Origin: Apiospora phragmitis
Lineage: Eukaryota; Ascomycota; Sordariomycetes; Amphisphaeriales; Apiosporaceae
Reading direction: 5' to 3'
NCBI GenBank assembly: GCA_038363925.1
Contig: JAQQWL010000011.1
Span: forward strand, 2,294,001 to 2,358,000
Length of the DNA stretch: 64,000 nt
The notes under the pieces are model-generated. The model saw only the letters and a program-made list of their open reading frames with translations. It searched no databases and had not been told where the DNA came from. Numbering within the stretch: the stretch's first letter is position 1; each line of letters opens with the position of its first letter. The position numbers and the translations under genes are program-made. Of the stretch, positions 37,264 through 49,024 are shown one piece after another.

Positions 37264-39603
37264 CTACGCCTGCTCGATCTGGACATAGCTAGCTGGGACG
37301 CTCTTGGTGGCCCCTCCCTTTCAACCTCAGCCCATCCATCGCCGGGGTCATCTTTCACCAAGACAAAACGTTCACCTTCAGTCATGTTGTGTTCGGCGTC
37401 GGTTTGTGCTGTGTAATCGTACAGTGCCACGGCGTATTTGAGTTTCTTAGCTCCTCGGCGCGGAGCAACAGCGGGACCCTTCTTCTTGCCAACAGTCCCG
37501 ATTGAAGAACCCGAGTTGGAGTATGTAGAAGCAGGGCGAGCATTTAAAGACGAGCCGGTGCCTTGCGGCGCGATTGGGGCCGGAGCGCTTGGGAGGATCT
37601 CAAGGTACGTTGCAGGCACGAGACCTTCCTTGTACCCGGCGCGTACTTTAACCCAACCAGAGCCATCTACGCTAGCTGTTAGCAAAGTCTCAAATCAAGT
37701 TATACATAAAAAGGGGGTTTCATACCATCTGGCTCTAGTATCGTTACATCCCTACCCCCAGGAACCGAGACCTCGCTTTCACCACTGGCATCAAATGTAT
37801 ACAACATCTTGCCCTTCTGCTCCTGGTTGGACGCCGCAGAGCCATTCGCAGAACTGCCGGGCAACTCACTAATGTAGGCGGCTGGTGGCGGGGCCACTAA
37901 TCGACTCTTTCGTGTGGTGGATATCGAAGGTCTTGGGCCTGATGGTTCAGGGGGGGCTTCTTCGGTAGGCACTGGCGGCCCGGAGATGGATCCGCTCTTC
38001 GAGCGGTTCGCACTTGCAGCATACCCAGAACTGAGGGAATTCATCGTATTGGAGCGGCTGAGCGTTGGTAGCTCCGCAACGTGATCTGGAGTGCTCGTGG
38101 CGGGCTTCAGAAGCGTGCTGGCCGCGGTCTGCCGCTCAGATTTGTATTTCTTGCGCTCCTCTTTCGATAACTCGCCAGGGCATTCTGCCGGCACCTTCAT
38201 CTCGCATTTGCTGTGACAAGTGTAGCCGCAGTCTCGGCAGTCGAAGCCCTTCGCGGACAAGCCCCAGATTCTCTCTCCGCAGAGATCGCAATTGGTGGGA
38301 ATCTTGAAAGTCTGTGATTTGAAATTGTGGTTTTTCGCCCCCAACGTCACATCGCCAACAGCTGCTGTGATCGTGGACGTTTCTACCTCGGCCGTTAAGC
38401 GCTTTCGGTCGACTTGATGCAAATCTTCCTGCATGGCAAAGATCTGGGTCACAACCTGGACCTCATCCTGTTGCTCGGTCCCTTCACGAATGCGTTGCTT
38501 TACCCTCTTGACGCCCTCGACTTCCCTGCGTTTCTTATCCACTTCTCGTCGCAGATCTCCCAGCTGGCTCTTTGACTTGTTCAAGACATTCCTCAAGTAA
38601 ACCTTGGCAGAGTCATCGGTGACCATAGTGTCGTCGTCATGCCACACGGGGCTCGGTTCGAAGACTTTGTCGGCAGGTTCCTGCCATGAGCCCAAGTTGT
38701 GTCGTATATACATCATGCTGTCAAGGTGGGGTAGGTTCCTCTGTATCTCCTGGTTCATATGCCCGACTTGCTCGTTGCTCTGCTGCAGCATGGCGGATTC
38801 CAGGTCAGCGGCCACAGTCCACAGTCCGTTCAGTTTCATGGTCTTGAATTCCGATAGGTCCTGCAGACTGTCCATGAGCTCTGGCACATATTCGTGATAA
38901 TATTTCTCCTTCTGCTTGTTGGTCACATTGATGGTTATCAAGTAGGTATTCTTCACGTTGTTCATCTCGAATATCTGCTGCTGGTAATTGCTTTGGGCCT
39001 TGGCCTTGTCGAAGGCCGATTCGGTCTTTTTGCGCTTGCTTTCCACCTCCTGGCAGACTGAATCGTATTTGCCCTTCGTCTTCCGTAAGCCGGCGTACGA
39101 CGAATCCCTTTCGCCCTCGAGTTTGTCTGCATATTCGACGTGGCGTTTGCGCAACTCCTCGAACTTGGAAGAGTAGAACTTCAGGGGGTCGGCAACCTTT
39201 GTGACCAGCTCGTTGGCATAGCGTTCGTGTTCGTCGCGAGACTCGAGAGTCTTCAGTTGCGTCGCCCACGTGGTTAGGGAGGCGCTCTCCAAGGAGCCAG
39301 GGGTCATGGCGGGGGTGTCGCCGACGCTGAGGCTGGCCGACTTCTTATTCTTCTTCTCGAAGTACTTCTTGGCGAGGGCGTTGAGACGGGCGCTGTGCTC
39401 CTTCTCGAGGGCGCTTCGTTCGCGAAAGAATTGTTGTATGTCGTCGAGCCAGGCAATGCCGTTGGCAACCCACACGTTGGCCGGCTTGAAGCCATCCTAG
39501 TACCGGTTATCGATGGAAGCTCGAGGAACGTAGGTCTGGAACAGAGACATTGTCGTACCTTTAATTCAGCGCCGAAGGTGGGCGCAACCTCGACTTCGGC
39601 CAT
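37264..39603 (-). CDS. BZZ1: BZZ1-like F-BAR, C1 and double SH3 actin/endocytosis protein
   Basis: Bzz1 proteins bend membrane with an F-BAR domain and use SH3 domains to recruit WASP/type I myosin to endocytic actin patches. Exons: 39559-39603, 37726-39496 and 37675 downward. Introns are 62 and 50 nt. Order: FCH/F-BAR with coiled coil (about residues 1-300), a second helical region, a C1 zinc-binding domain (about 404-452, HNFKSQTF...CDLCG...CHSKC), a Ser/Pro linker, SH3-1 (about 575-632, MLYTFDASGESEVSV) and SH3-2 (about 686 onward, YAVALYDYTAQTDAEHNM). The second SH3 is broken at 37311-37314, where a run of four G (minus strand) should be five. As given, the frame runs on to a stop at 37203 with an unrelated tail. 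With the extra base it ends VPASYVQIEQA at 37264, a normal SH3 end, total about 742 aa. It is divergent from DBP5. Confidence 0.93.
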
Positions 39604-40789
39604 CAGTTCGCGATAGTATCGGGAAGTAGCGGGGTTAATGCAAGCATGCGAAAGAGCCGGGTAGTTAAGGTAGATAGGTTGTAAGCAGGTGGTATTTGAA
39701 TGAACAGGTTTCTATTGACCTAAGTAGAGTTTCAAAAAGAAGATTGGCTTCAGTCCGTGGATACTGGCCTTGATGACGGAGCCATAGCAGATGTGAATAA
39801 TAACACCACGACTTCTGGTAAAGGCGCAACGTAAAATGTTGTCGTGTTTGGTCCAAGTAACGTTCAAAACGTCCCTGACTTGAGCTGGAGGTTCGTTGCG
39901 TTGCTGCCTTCCCAGCCTCCCGCACTTATTACTCCCGTAAAGTGAACCCTGGAAGTAGCGAAGTAGCCCATGCAATTGGAGCCCAGGACTGCGGTTGCGG
40001 CACCCCTGGCCAACGTTCAAAACCTACACCTGGGCAGTCTCAGACTGCAGCTACGTAGCCAGCCGCACCACTCATACGGCCATAGATGTCAGTCGGTCAG
40101 TCCTGTTTAGACGTATGTCGTTTCTCAGTATTGACTCATCTCTCAATGTAGTCTATTATTGCCCGCCGCTCACTTCCAATGTAGGCCTGTAGGGGCAGGG
40201 AAGCTAGCTGAGCCCGCGCCACAATCAGAGTAGAGGTGCAGTGGCCTACTGCTGAGAAATGGCCTTGTGACTGTTTCTGGCTGCCTTAGGTACCGCCTAC
40301 CTCACCTTCAATTGACCCCACCAAGGCTATGTACTTAGGCAAGAACATACTACTAGCTACCCCGCCAAATCGCGAATGGAATCCATTCGTAGCTGCCATC
40401 GTTTCAAAACATTGAAACCAACCAAGGCTCTGCTTGCTTGACCTTTCCAAATTCCGTCACGTCAATCTCAGAATAACGTTCTCTTCACCGGTCACATTTG
40501 CAAGGCCATTTTTTCCAAGACCACAGCGAACGGGCCCTGGTAGGTACCTTCTGCTTGCAATCACCGTTTTTCATCCTGTAACTGACATGGTTTAATCTGT
40601 TGACAGGTCCCCCCCATTGTTACCCGGTCACTCTGATCAAACCTTCAGATTGCAGCTTCTCCAGACCGCCCACGCCATCGAGGAGAGCATCCTGGAGTTC
40701 GATCTTACCTTTTGCGCATTTCACGCAAACCCACGCGACTTACAATCTCTCTACGATACCCCGCACCTTACTTTGCACCAAGCTCGACA
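39604..40789. promoter_or_regulatory. Divergent promoter region between BZZ1-like gene and DBP5
   Basis: A 1.19-kb region lies between two genes transcribed away from each other, so both promoters must be here. Pyrimidine-rich tracts precede the DBP5 start. No gene is recognised inside. Functional elements are inferred from position only. Confidence 0.6.
40540..40606 (+). other. Probable 5' UTR intron of DBP5
   Basis: GTAGGT donor at 40540, a CTGAC-like branch sequence at about 40582 and a TTGACAG acceptor ending at 40606 resemble the coding introns in this window. It lies about 180 nt upstream of the DBP5 ATG. Inference from splice-like signals only. Confidence 0.45.
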
Positions 40790-42403
40790 ATGTCTGACCT
40801 CGCGAGCCGCATCACGGCCCCCGAGCCGTCGGCCGCTCCCAACCAGGATATGGGTGATGTCGAAGCCGCTCAGAACGATGGCGCTGGCATGATCGGAGGC
40901 GGCTCTGGCCTGCAGGAGGTTAATTATGACGTCGAAGTCAGCCTCAACGAGCTGCAGCGCGACAGCAGCAACCCGCTCGGTTCGGCTCACACCTTTGAGG
41001 AACTTGGACTGTATGTGCTACTTCCCACACGTAATATTGATATGTATACTTTATTGCGCATTGCATTGACTGACTGTCGATTCTTTATCTAGGCCCGCTG
41101 AAGTCTTGAATGGCTTGATGGGTATGCACTTCCAGAAGCCCTCCAAGGTCCAGGAGAAGGCTTTGCCGCTCATGTTGACCAATCCTCCCCAAAACATGAT
41201 TGCCCAGTCGCAGTCTGGTACAGGAAAGACCGCAGCCTTTGTCACGACTGTCCTCTCTCGTATAGACTTCAGTCAGCCTGCGCAACCTCAGGCCTTGATC
41301 CTGGCCCCGAGCCGTGAGCTCGCCCGCCAAATTCAAGGCGTAGTCCAGACTATTGGCCAGTTCTGCGTGAGCTTGGTGGTCGCTGCCGCCGTTCCAGGTG
41401 CTGTGGCCAGAGATACGCGCATAGAGGCAAGCGTTGTCTGCGGAACGCCTGGAACCGTCATGGACCTGATTAGAAGACGGCAATTCGATGTGTCCCAGTT
41501 AAAAGTTCTGGTTATTGACGAGGCAGACAACATGTTGGACCAGCAGGGTCTAGGTGATCAGTGCGCCCGTGTGAAGCAGTAAGTTATTGGAATTGCTACA
41601 CGCATGGCTTACAAACACTGGCTAACGCTGATTTTTGAAAGGATGCTGCCGCCTACTGTCCAGATCCTACTATTCTCGGCAACATTCCCCGACGGTGTCG
41701 TCAAGTATGCCGAGAAATTTGCTCCCCATGCCAACCAGATCAAGCTCAAAGTCCAAGAGCTTACGGTCCGTGGCATCTCTCAGATGTTCATGGACTGCCC
41801 CAATGAGAGCCAGAAGTACAGCATTCTTTGCCAGCTCTACGGTCTGATGCAGATCGGCTCCTCCATTATTTTCGTCAAGGCAAGTAATGCAGCACTAAAT
41901 GCCGAGGCTCATACTGACTGTTACTGCAGACACGCGAGTCCGCCAATGAGATTATGAAACGCATGGTGGCAGACGGTCACAAGGTGACGGCCCTTCATGG
42001 AGCATTCGAAGGCGGCGAGCGAGATGCACTCATCGACGAGTTCCGATCGGGTCGCACCAAGGTCCTCATTACGACCAACGTGCTGGCTCGAGGTATTGAT
42101 GTCTCGAGCGTGTCAATGGTTATTAACTATGATGTTCCCATGAAGGGTCCCGGTGAGAGAGAACCCGATCCTGAGACCTACCTTCACCGAATCGGAAGAA
42201 CCGGTCGCTTTGGCCGTGTCGGTGTCAGTATCACTTTCATCTACGACAAGAAGAGTTTTGATTTCCTTCAGCAAATTGCCGAGAAGTACCAGATTGACTT
42301 GATCCGACTGGTTCCTGACGACTGGGACACGACGGAGAAGGAAGTCCAGCGGGTCATCAAGTCAAGCCGCGCGCAGGCTGGCTTCAACCCAAGCGCTAAA
42401 TAA
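40790..42403 (+). CDS. DBP5: DEAD-box ATP-dependent RNA helicase Dbp5 (mRNA export)
   Basis: Dbp5 sits at the cytoplasmic face of the nuclear pore, where Gle1 and inositol hexakisphosphate activate it to remove export factors from mRNA; it also helps translation termination. Exons: 40790-41010, 41093-41578, 41642-41879 and 41930-42403, giving 472 aa (yeast 482). Motifs are complete: Q-motif ([13 protein letters not shown]), I (SQSGTGKTA), Ia (PSRELARQ), Ib (GTPG), II (DEAD), III (SAT), V ([11 protein letters not shown]) and VI ([10 protein letters not shown]). The variable acidic N-terminus is followed by [16 protein letters not shown], as in Dbp5 rather than other DEAD-box proteins. Intron 3 (41880-41929) uses a GC donor (AAG/GCAAGT) with a CAG acceptor; the other introns are GT-AG. 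Frame is clean throughout. Confidence 0.97.
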
Positions 42404-44440
42404 GCACCAGTCAAACAGGACACGCTCGTTGCGAAGACGGTTGGTGCCACGACAATCAATAAAACCTACCAAGATGTGTCGTGTGCGCCGGTATGGACTA
42501 GCACAGGCAACTACTCCGACGGAAACAAAGAGGCGATCAAGACACTTATTGAGGCAGTCGAGGGACACCGACCTCTCCGGCAAAGTAGCAATCGAAGGGA
42601 AATGCCTGGTGGCTGGTTTTGCTAAGCTGAGTCGGTCGTTGGCCGACTCTCAAAAGGAAATGGGTTTAAAAGTGATGAGGAGACCATGTTGCTATTTTGC
42701 CGAGCAGAGACAAGATTAGAGAAACATGATGATGAGATACCACAAACACAAGCTGAAGTACATAATGAAAAGAAAGTACAAAGCCTATGGATACATGACT
42801 TCTCTTGCACTAAGTGATGATATGAATTACATACCCTGCCCATGAAAGCGCCTGGAAATAGAAAGTATGCCTGGCCTTACCTAATTGCTTTTGGTCTGGA
42901 ATAAAAGCACTGCCAGTAAGTATAATAAGAAAAACGCCTTAAATATGGGGGCTTACATAGATAGAATCAATAATATGTAAGTTGGTAGGAATGCATACAT
43001 ATGTGAACTGTGCTTCGCCTTATTTCTCGCGCTGGATATTCTACCATGGATGCGGTGCGGCACTGCTGCATTTTATTCTCTTCTACTAACCCACCCATGC
43101 AGGGAAACGGAGCAGTGTTGGAGTCGCAGATGTCAACCGGAACCGACATGACACACAGGAGTTGCGGTAGCATAGGGGGGATATGGGATATAGCGAGTAT
43201 GCAGCTGGCATCACATCCAGTAATCTGCTTCCTGCGTTGCGTGAAACAGAAGAAAAGCACCTTACCTCCTTGACGCAAGCGATGACTTGTCGCAGTCTTG
43301 CAGTCGATGACATCGAGCACTGCCACTATTGGCCGGACAGTTACGTGAGATCCGGCCTGGTCTAATTGTAAGCGCCCAGCTCCCGGCCACCAAACCGGGA
43401 GAGTTTTTAGGCGCGCGCAACCCGTACCACCACACCCAGAGAGACCTGAATCTTCATTCTTCCTGATGCTGCACAGCCCACACGCCATATCTGACAATAG
43501 AATGCAGCCAATGGTCTAAATTTACCATCCGCATTCCCCTCGCAACTCGCAACTCTCCATAAGGCAGACCCGCCGTGCGGAACCCCGTCGTGACCTTAGC
43601 GATGCTTCGGGTTACTCTTCAACAACCCGCCCAATCATGTCCGTAGACACTTGCCGCTGATGGCTCGCGAGTGAAAATGGGCGCCTCTTCATCCCGGCAT
43701 CCTTGATGCCTCAACCGATTTCCGGACTGCTTTGCCATGACGCAACTTGCATATTCCGCTGCTGCCGGCGCTCTGCTGCTGCCATCTGTAGGGCTAAGCC
43801 TGGCGCGATCTGAAGTACCTGCAGCATTTTGCTTCCTATTTTCACGCCTGCGTAATATTGGTAGACTATGCCACTCATGTCATGTACGGAACGATGTGGC
43901 TTCTTGCCTACGTCGCTCCAGCCTGGCCAATGTTGGCTGACCTGTACCTCTTCTGACCGGCCTTCATCTGGACCTCTTCTCGCCCCCCCTTTCTCCAGCG
44001 CAGGGGCAGATTACTGTCTTCTCACATTCTGCAACAGCCAGCAGTTCATGCTTCTCATCCTCCCGCTTTCGCAATTTGTGGCCATCTTTGTCAGACTTCA
44101 GCTATTCTCTTTTCACCAACCCTGCTTTCCGTTCTGTGGGCTGTGCTAGAACCATGTTGAGATGCCGGGCGTCTCCAGGTAGCCTCTTTTTACATTCATA
44201 GGTTAGTGATATCCGATTTTATTTTCCTTCCACCTCCCAAAAGACCAAATATCGTCCGGCCTTCCCTGAAACATTCTGGTTGCTTGCCGACCCCAATCAA
44301 GCGCCTGTGTTGGGCCAAACAGCCCCGAATACTAGGCAGTTGTCCTGGCTACGAAGACTGCGAGACCGCTGCCTTCTCAGAACATGGCAAACCACGGGCA
44401 CAATCGTCGAAGAATACAGAGTGTTGACACATCTTCCTAG
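42404..44440. other. Intergenic between DBP5 and the CFEM-like gene
   Basis: About 2 kb. The first 300 bases probably include the DBP5 3' UTR. A perfect 7-bp hairpin (CTCCCGG, 8-nt loop, CCGGGAG) at about 43379-43400 is followed within a few bases by TTTTT. The rest shows no recognisable protein, and I did not identify an RNA gene. Confidence 0.5.
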
Positions 44441-44452
44441 ATGTTTTATAGA

Positions 44453-47037
44453 ATGGCTCTCAAGCCTCTATATCGACGATTACTGATATGGACATCAATA
44501 TCAAGCGCCATCACATACGAGACAATAAACCTCCCATCAGAGGTCGCCCATCTCATCCCGGACTGCGCCTTACCTTGCTTCGCGTCCCTTATAAAAGAGA
44601 CCAACTTTGCATTTATATGTGGCTCATCGCCCTCGTTATCATGTCTCTGTTCCACGAGCGCATATTCCCCAGACAGCTATACGATAGGGAAGCGGCCCTC
44701 CAGTGTATAGCTGGCCTGAATCAAATTGGACTGTGCGATGGATTTCCAGTCGGCTGTGAGTGATTCTTCTTTCATTCGATAAAACGTCGAGACTGATACT
44801 TCGTAGCTCCGGGCCAATCAAGCTTATAGAATGTGTCATAACCAACCGGGTGCCTTGCCAAATACTCATCCAGTACTATCCATAACATTATCACTTCCGG
44901 TATCTTGGTCAACGGTTCCCACGATCACTTCGTCCAGAATGAAGCCGAGCAGGTCGGCCTCCCAAACCACGCCAAGTACGACGACAACAACAACAACAAT
45001 AACAACGTCCTCGCACGTACCGACGTCAGTGGTAATACCTGGGACGCCGACCCCTACGCGTCCGACGCCCAGCTCTTCATTTTTCACGAGTATCACCCCG
45101 GATGCCACGGCATCCAGTGAGCCTCAGCCTCAGCCGACGAAAGAAGCATCGAACGACAGCTCGGGTCTTGGTACCACCCAGATAGTGGGCATCTCTGTCG
45201 GTGTTGGCGGCGCTGTTTTCCTAGCCCTGGCAGCAATACTGTTTGCCCGGTGTATGAGGAGACGGAGGTTCCAAAACTTCGATCAAGAGGGCTTCATTGC
45301 TGTCGACGGGAAGGGATAGCATGGGTGCGATGAGTGGGATCTCCAGCCACCATGGGAGGCTATCGATGGCCACGGCTCGACTCACCAAGATATTCCACAT
45401 CTCACCGCCCGTCCACAACCCGCAATCGCGCCAAGAAGCTCAACCGTCTCCTACTAAATCTAGCTTCAAGCTCGACCGGAACACTATTGGCCTCGCCATA
45501 TCACGGCCACGGAGTGAGGCTATTTTCAAGAACAGCCCCGTAGTACGGCCACAGCCTGCGTTGCAGAGACAACCGTCTAGGCTATTGCCGCCAAAACCCA
45601 CGAGGCCTCCGAGGCCGAACCTGACTTTGAACATACCTTCTCGAAAACCCGTGGCCCCAGCATCGGCTCAGCCTCCGCCAACCGATAGGACGAGTACGAT
45701 GACAAATGTGACAGGATTTGCGGATCTTGACATGGAAGCACCGGAGAGCGCCCAAATATGGCGGCCACCGCCGTCTGATCCCCAGTCCGCAACGACCTAC
45801 TATGTTGCCGACAAGTGGGGAAACTGGGTGTTGAGTAACCGCACTAGACACTCCGAGCTGCGCAGGTGGCAGAGCCTGCGGAGCTCGACACGTATACGCC
45901 GTTGACCAAGTCGCCCATCGAGAAGCGGGAGGAGGAGGCCAAGGCAATGGCGGTGGCCATCTCGGCGGCCGCGTTGATGCCTGAAAAGCGGAGGTCCAGA
46001 AGAACATCACGCCCAGGCCAAGGATCTGCGGACAATAATGCTTCGCGGCGTGTCCCGAGCTACTACTTGCAAGGCAGTCCCGCAGCCGGACGTTCACTCA
46101 CACGTCCTTCCGGGCCATCGGGAACAGGAACGGCGGATAGTGTAAATCGCAAGAGGATGGAAAGAGGGAACTCGAAGGATTCAAGGGGTTCAGCAACTAC
46201 GATGGACACGTCTTCCTCCTATGGACCGTACGATGAGGACTCTCCGGTCGAGCCTGAAGTCGGACGGCTCTCCTCGTTGTCTCCCGTGGTGGAGTCTCCC
46301 TCTCCCACCACCGGTCGGTCACCCGTCCGGTACCCGAAAATCCACGGTCGCTTAGATGGCGCAACCATCCGTTTTGTCCCGCCCCCTAAACGGCCCGACT
46401 TCACGGCATCGCCGCCTAGGCAGCCGAGCCCAACGCTCGGCGCCGTGCTTCCCGTCCGAAGCTCGCCGTCCGCCTATCCTCCTCCCCTGAACCCGCGGCG
46501 CCCCTGGCAGCAGCAGCAACAGCCAGGCGAATCGGGGCCGTCTCCTCTGGCGTCAACGTCCGGCTCGGGGTTCTCCCCCAACCCAAGCCCAAACCCCAGC
46601 CGTTCCCTACTTTTCCGGTGCCCCCGCTGAACATCAACCGTCCGCGATCCACGCCGGGCGGACCGCGCCCGGGGAAGGCGGGTCAGAACCCGCCCCGTCT
46701 CGACACGCGACAGCCACCGCTGCGGCCACAGCACATCTCCTCGTTCGTGTCGCCCGTGAGCGCGGCGACGACGATGAGCTCGGCCACGAGCTCCCTCCTG
46801 GCCAAGCGGCTGGGCAACGAGAAGGCGGCGGCGCTGTCGCTGGACAATGGCCCGCATAGGAAGCCAGGGGGCCCGTGGAAGCGACAGAGAGGAGGAGGGC
46901 CCAACGACCCAGGCCTTCTGAGTCCCGACATGGCCAGCATGAGTACGCCGCGGACTCGGCTGCCGGCGACGCCGACATGGCAGCCCAGGTTGACGCCTAC
47001 ACGACGGGGCGACGACCTCTTTTTGAATGTGCAGTAA
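44453..47037 (+). CDS. CFEM-like extracellular domain, single-pass membrane protein (multiple frame breaks)
   Basis: A cell-surface protein: signal peptide (MALKPLYRRLLIWTSISSAI), a CFEM-like eight-cysteine domain (CALPC, FIC, SCLC, LQC, GLC, RMC), a Ser/Thr/Pro stalk with a Thr run encoded by an AAC/ACA repeat, one TM segment (IVGISVGVGGAVFLALAAIL), an RRRR stop-transfer, and a ~550-residue basic, Pro-rich cytoplasmic tail. An intron with GTGAGT donor at 44756 and TAG acceptor near 44806 (or AAG near 44822) splits the CFEM region. The frame changes at four short runs: GGG 44687-44689 (one short), GGG 45308-45310 (one extra), GG 45865-45866 (one short) and CCCC 46594-46597 (one short); the 44807 junction may be a fifth. 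After correction the tail reads continuously through HHGRLSMATARLTKIFHIS, ATTYYVADKWGNWVLS and TPLTKSPIEKREEEAKAM. CFEM proteins act in adhesion, sensing or heme uptake; the role here is unknown. Confidence 0.78.
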
Positions 47038-48003
47038 AAGAGAAAGGAGCCCGGCTTTTTACGCATGACGATATACTTTTTCCTTTTTTTCCCCTCCCCT
47101 TCTCTTGGCTTATAATATCATGCGTTTCTTTTAAGCAAGCAAGACTCATACCTACCTGGTCTGGATATATACCCCCTACATCCTTATTACATCTCACTTT
47201 TATTTGTAGTGTCTCTGTCTCTCTTTCTCTCTTCCTGTATAACAACAACACTTAGCATATGGGCACTTTCATTATTAGCTCAAAATCATACGGACGGAGT
47301 TTATCGGCCGGTGCTTTTGGTTGGGGGATGCAGAAGCATCACACTGGAAGGTGTTCACGAGGAGTTCAGGAATGGCTTTGATTTTTGGGGGAAACAAATT
47401 TGCGTTCGTTTATGAACCATCGCCGGTAGAAATCGAGCTGGCTATACTATGGCTTGCGCTCGTCCTTTTTCTTTTGGAGAGACACAAAATGTAATATATA
47501 TTTGATATACCTCAGGTAGATGAGAACGGCGAGTTCGCGTCTTATTTCGACCATTGCTCAATCTCAATCTCTGTTACTGGCACGTATTGAAGCTTCAGTA
47601 TTAGTGCAGTAGCCCCGAATCGCAGGTATTGATTAGAAAAGTAACTTTTAGGGGACGAGGTGCGCTAAGAAATCCATCAAATAGCATGGGGGGAGGGGTC
47701 CAGTTCCGCAGTGGGGCAGAATTTTTTATTTCCCCAGCATTTGCTTTCACTTTCTTGACTCTTCAAGGCCAGGCTTTCGCCATTCACACCACAGCCCAAG
47801 AAGAAGATAGTGGCGAGCCAATCTCAACCGTGTCTTTTGAAGTCGCAGAAGCCAACTCTTCTTGACAAGCGGCAGCCTACGATTAATTGCCTGCCCGGAT
47901 ACATATCCACCCACGCCCTCAGCGCAACAACAGCCTGTACTACACCACCGCCACCTACCTACCTACCTACCTTTTTTCCCTTTGCCTGTCCGCCCTGTCC
48001 GCC
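47038..48003. other. Intergenic: 3' UTR of CFEM-like gene and promoter of DUF2462 gene
   Basis: About 970 bp. It begins with a T/C-rich 3' region and ends with a C/T-rich leader containing repeated CTAC units (about 47955-47972) just before the small gene's ATG. No gene is seen. Confidence 0.6.
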
Positions 48004-48291
48004 ATGGCCCAAGGCACCGTCAAGAAGGCCGCCGCGGCGCCCAGCTTCAAGGCGACCAAGTCGGACGCCGGCAAGATCCGCAAGGGCGCGCGCATGCACA
48101 ACAAGAAGAAGGCCACCAACGCCGACCGCGTGCAGAAGAAGCTGTCGTCGGGCCTCGTCGCGCGCACCGAGAAGCTCCTGGGCGAGCGCGCCGGCCACCT
48201 CGAGATGATCGGCAAGGGCCGCGACAAGACGGGCAAGAAGGAGAAGGCGGCGGCGGCCAAGAAGGCGGGCGGGAGCCGCAAGTTTGGTTGA
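48004..48291 (+). CDS. Small basic DUF2462/UPF0390 family protein
   Basis: A 95-residue, single-exon, Lys/Ala-rich protein. ATG 48004 sits in a good context (GCCATGGCC). The layout (MAQGTVKKAAAAPSFK, a central Lys-rich helix with KIRKGARMHNKKK, then LVARTEKLLGERAGHLEMIG, and a basic C-terminus) matches the DUF2462/UPF0390 family, whose human relative is the Leydig cell tumour 10 kDa protein homologue; a nucleolar or nucleic-acid-associated role has been suggested but is not firm. Its codons are strongly GC-ending, as in highly expressed fungal genes. It is convergent with the decarboxylase gene 730 bp away. Confidence 0.85.
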   Translation: MAQGTVKKAAAAPSFKATKSDAGKIRKGARMHNKKKATNADRVQKKLSSGLVARTEKLLGERAGHLEMIGKGRDKTGKKEKAAAAKKAGGSRKFG

Positions 48292-49024
48292 GGAAGGAGG
48301 AAGAGGAAGAAGAAACAAGAGAGGGTGGACAAACAGACTCGCCGGCTCGTTAGTGGAGAGGAGGGAGAGGGGGGGTAGGATTGGTGAAGGGAGGCGTGGG
48401 GAGGGTAGGAAGGCATTGGATGTCTGCATAAGAAGGGAAACAAACACGGAGAAAGCGATGACAAGCGAAGGGTATCTCGAGTACCTCATCCAGGGTCCTT
48501 GTGTGCCATGATGCTTGGGCGGCAGTAACCTACAGCGTAGCAAACCTCGAGCATTGGCGATGGTTGATGTTTTTGAGAATGCGCTGGCATACTGGAAATT
48601 GAGGCGCATATTCGCCTCTGTCAAAGAGAGGGCTCGAAAATAGATCCCTAGATCTCCAAGATCTGTTATATTTCTCCCTGGTACCACAGATAGCCCAAGC
48701 ATGCTGCGCCGTCATGCTTGCAGCCATTACAACAGGCGACATGGGATGGCTAAAGGCCACCCTCCTTCGGAGCCATTTAAGCCGAGGCGTGTTAAGCTCG
48801 GAAACGAAGAATAAACAACGTTGCTTGCCTGCACAAGATTTAGGTTTGTCGCAGCTCGAGGGACGACGTTTGTTTGTGCCAATTAGACCCATCAATACAC
48901 TCAATACGTCTTATTTGTATATTTGTATGCTGTCCATAATGATTACAAGACCTGTGACTAACTATATACATCGAACTGGTTGTTCTGCTTCGCGCTCTCG
49001 TGAAGTACATACTACACGATACTT
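48292..49024. other. Convergent 3' region
   Basis: A 733-bp spacer between two genes that face each other; purine-rich next to the small gene's stop. It should contain both terminators. No gene is seen. Confidence 0.6.

Noticed and set aside
47959..48702. 247-codon minus-strand open frame over the small basic protein gene
   Set aside because: Antisense shadow of the Lys/Ala-rich DUF2462 coding sequence.
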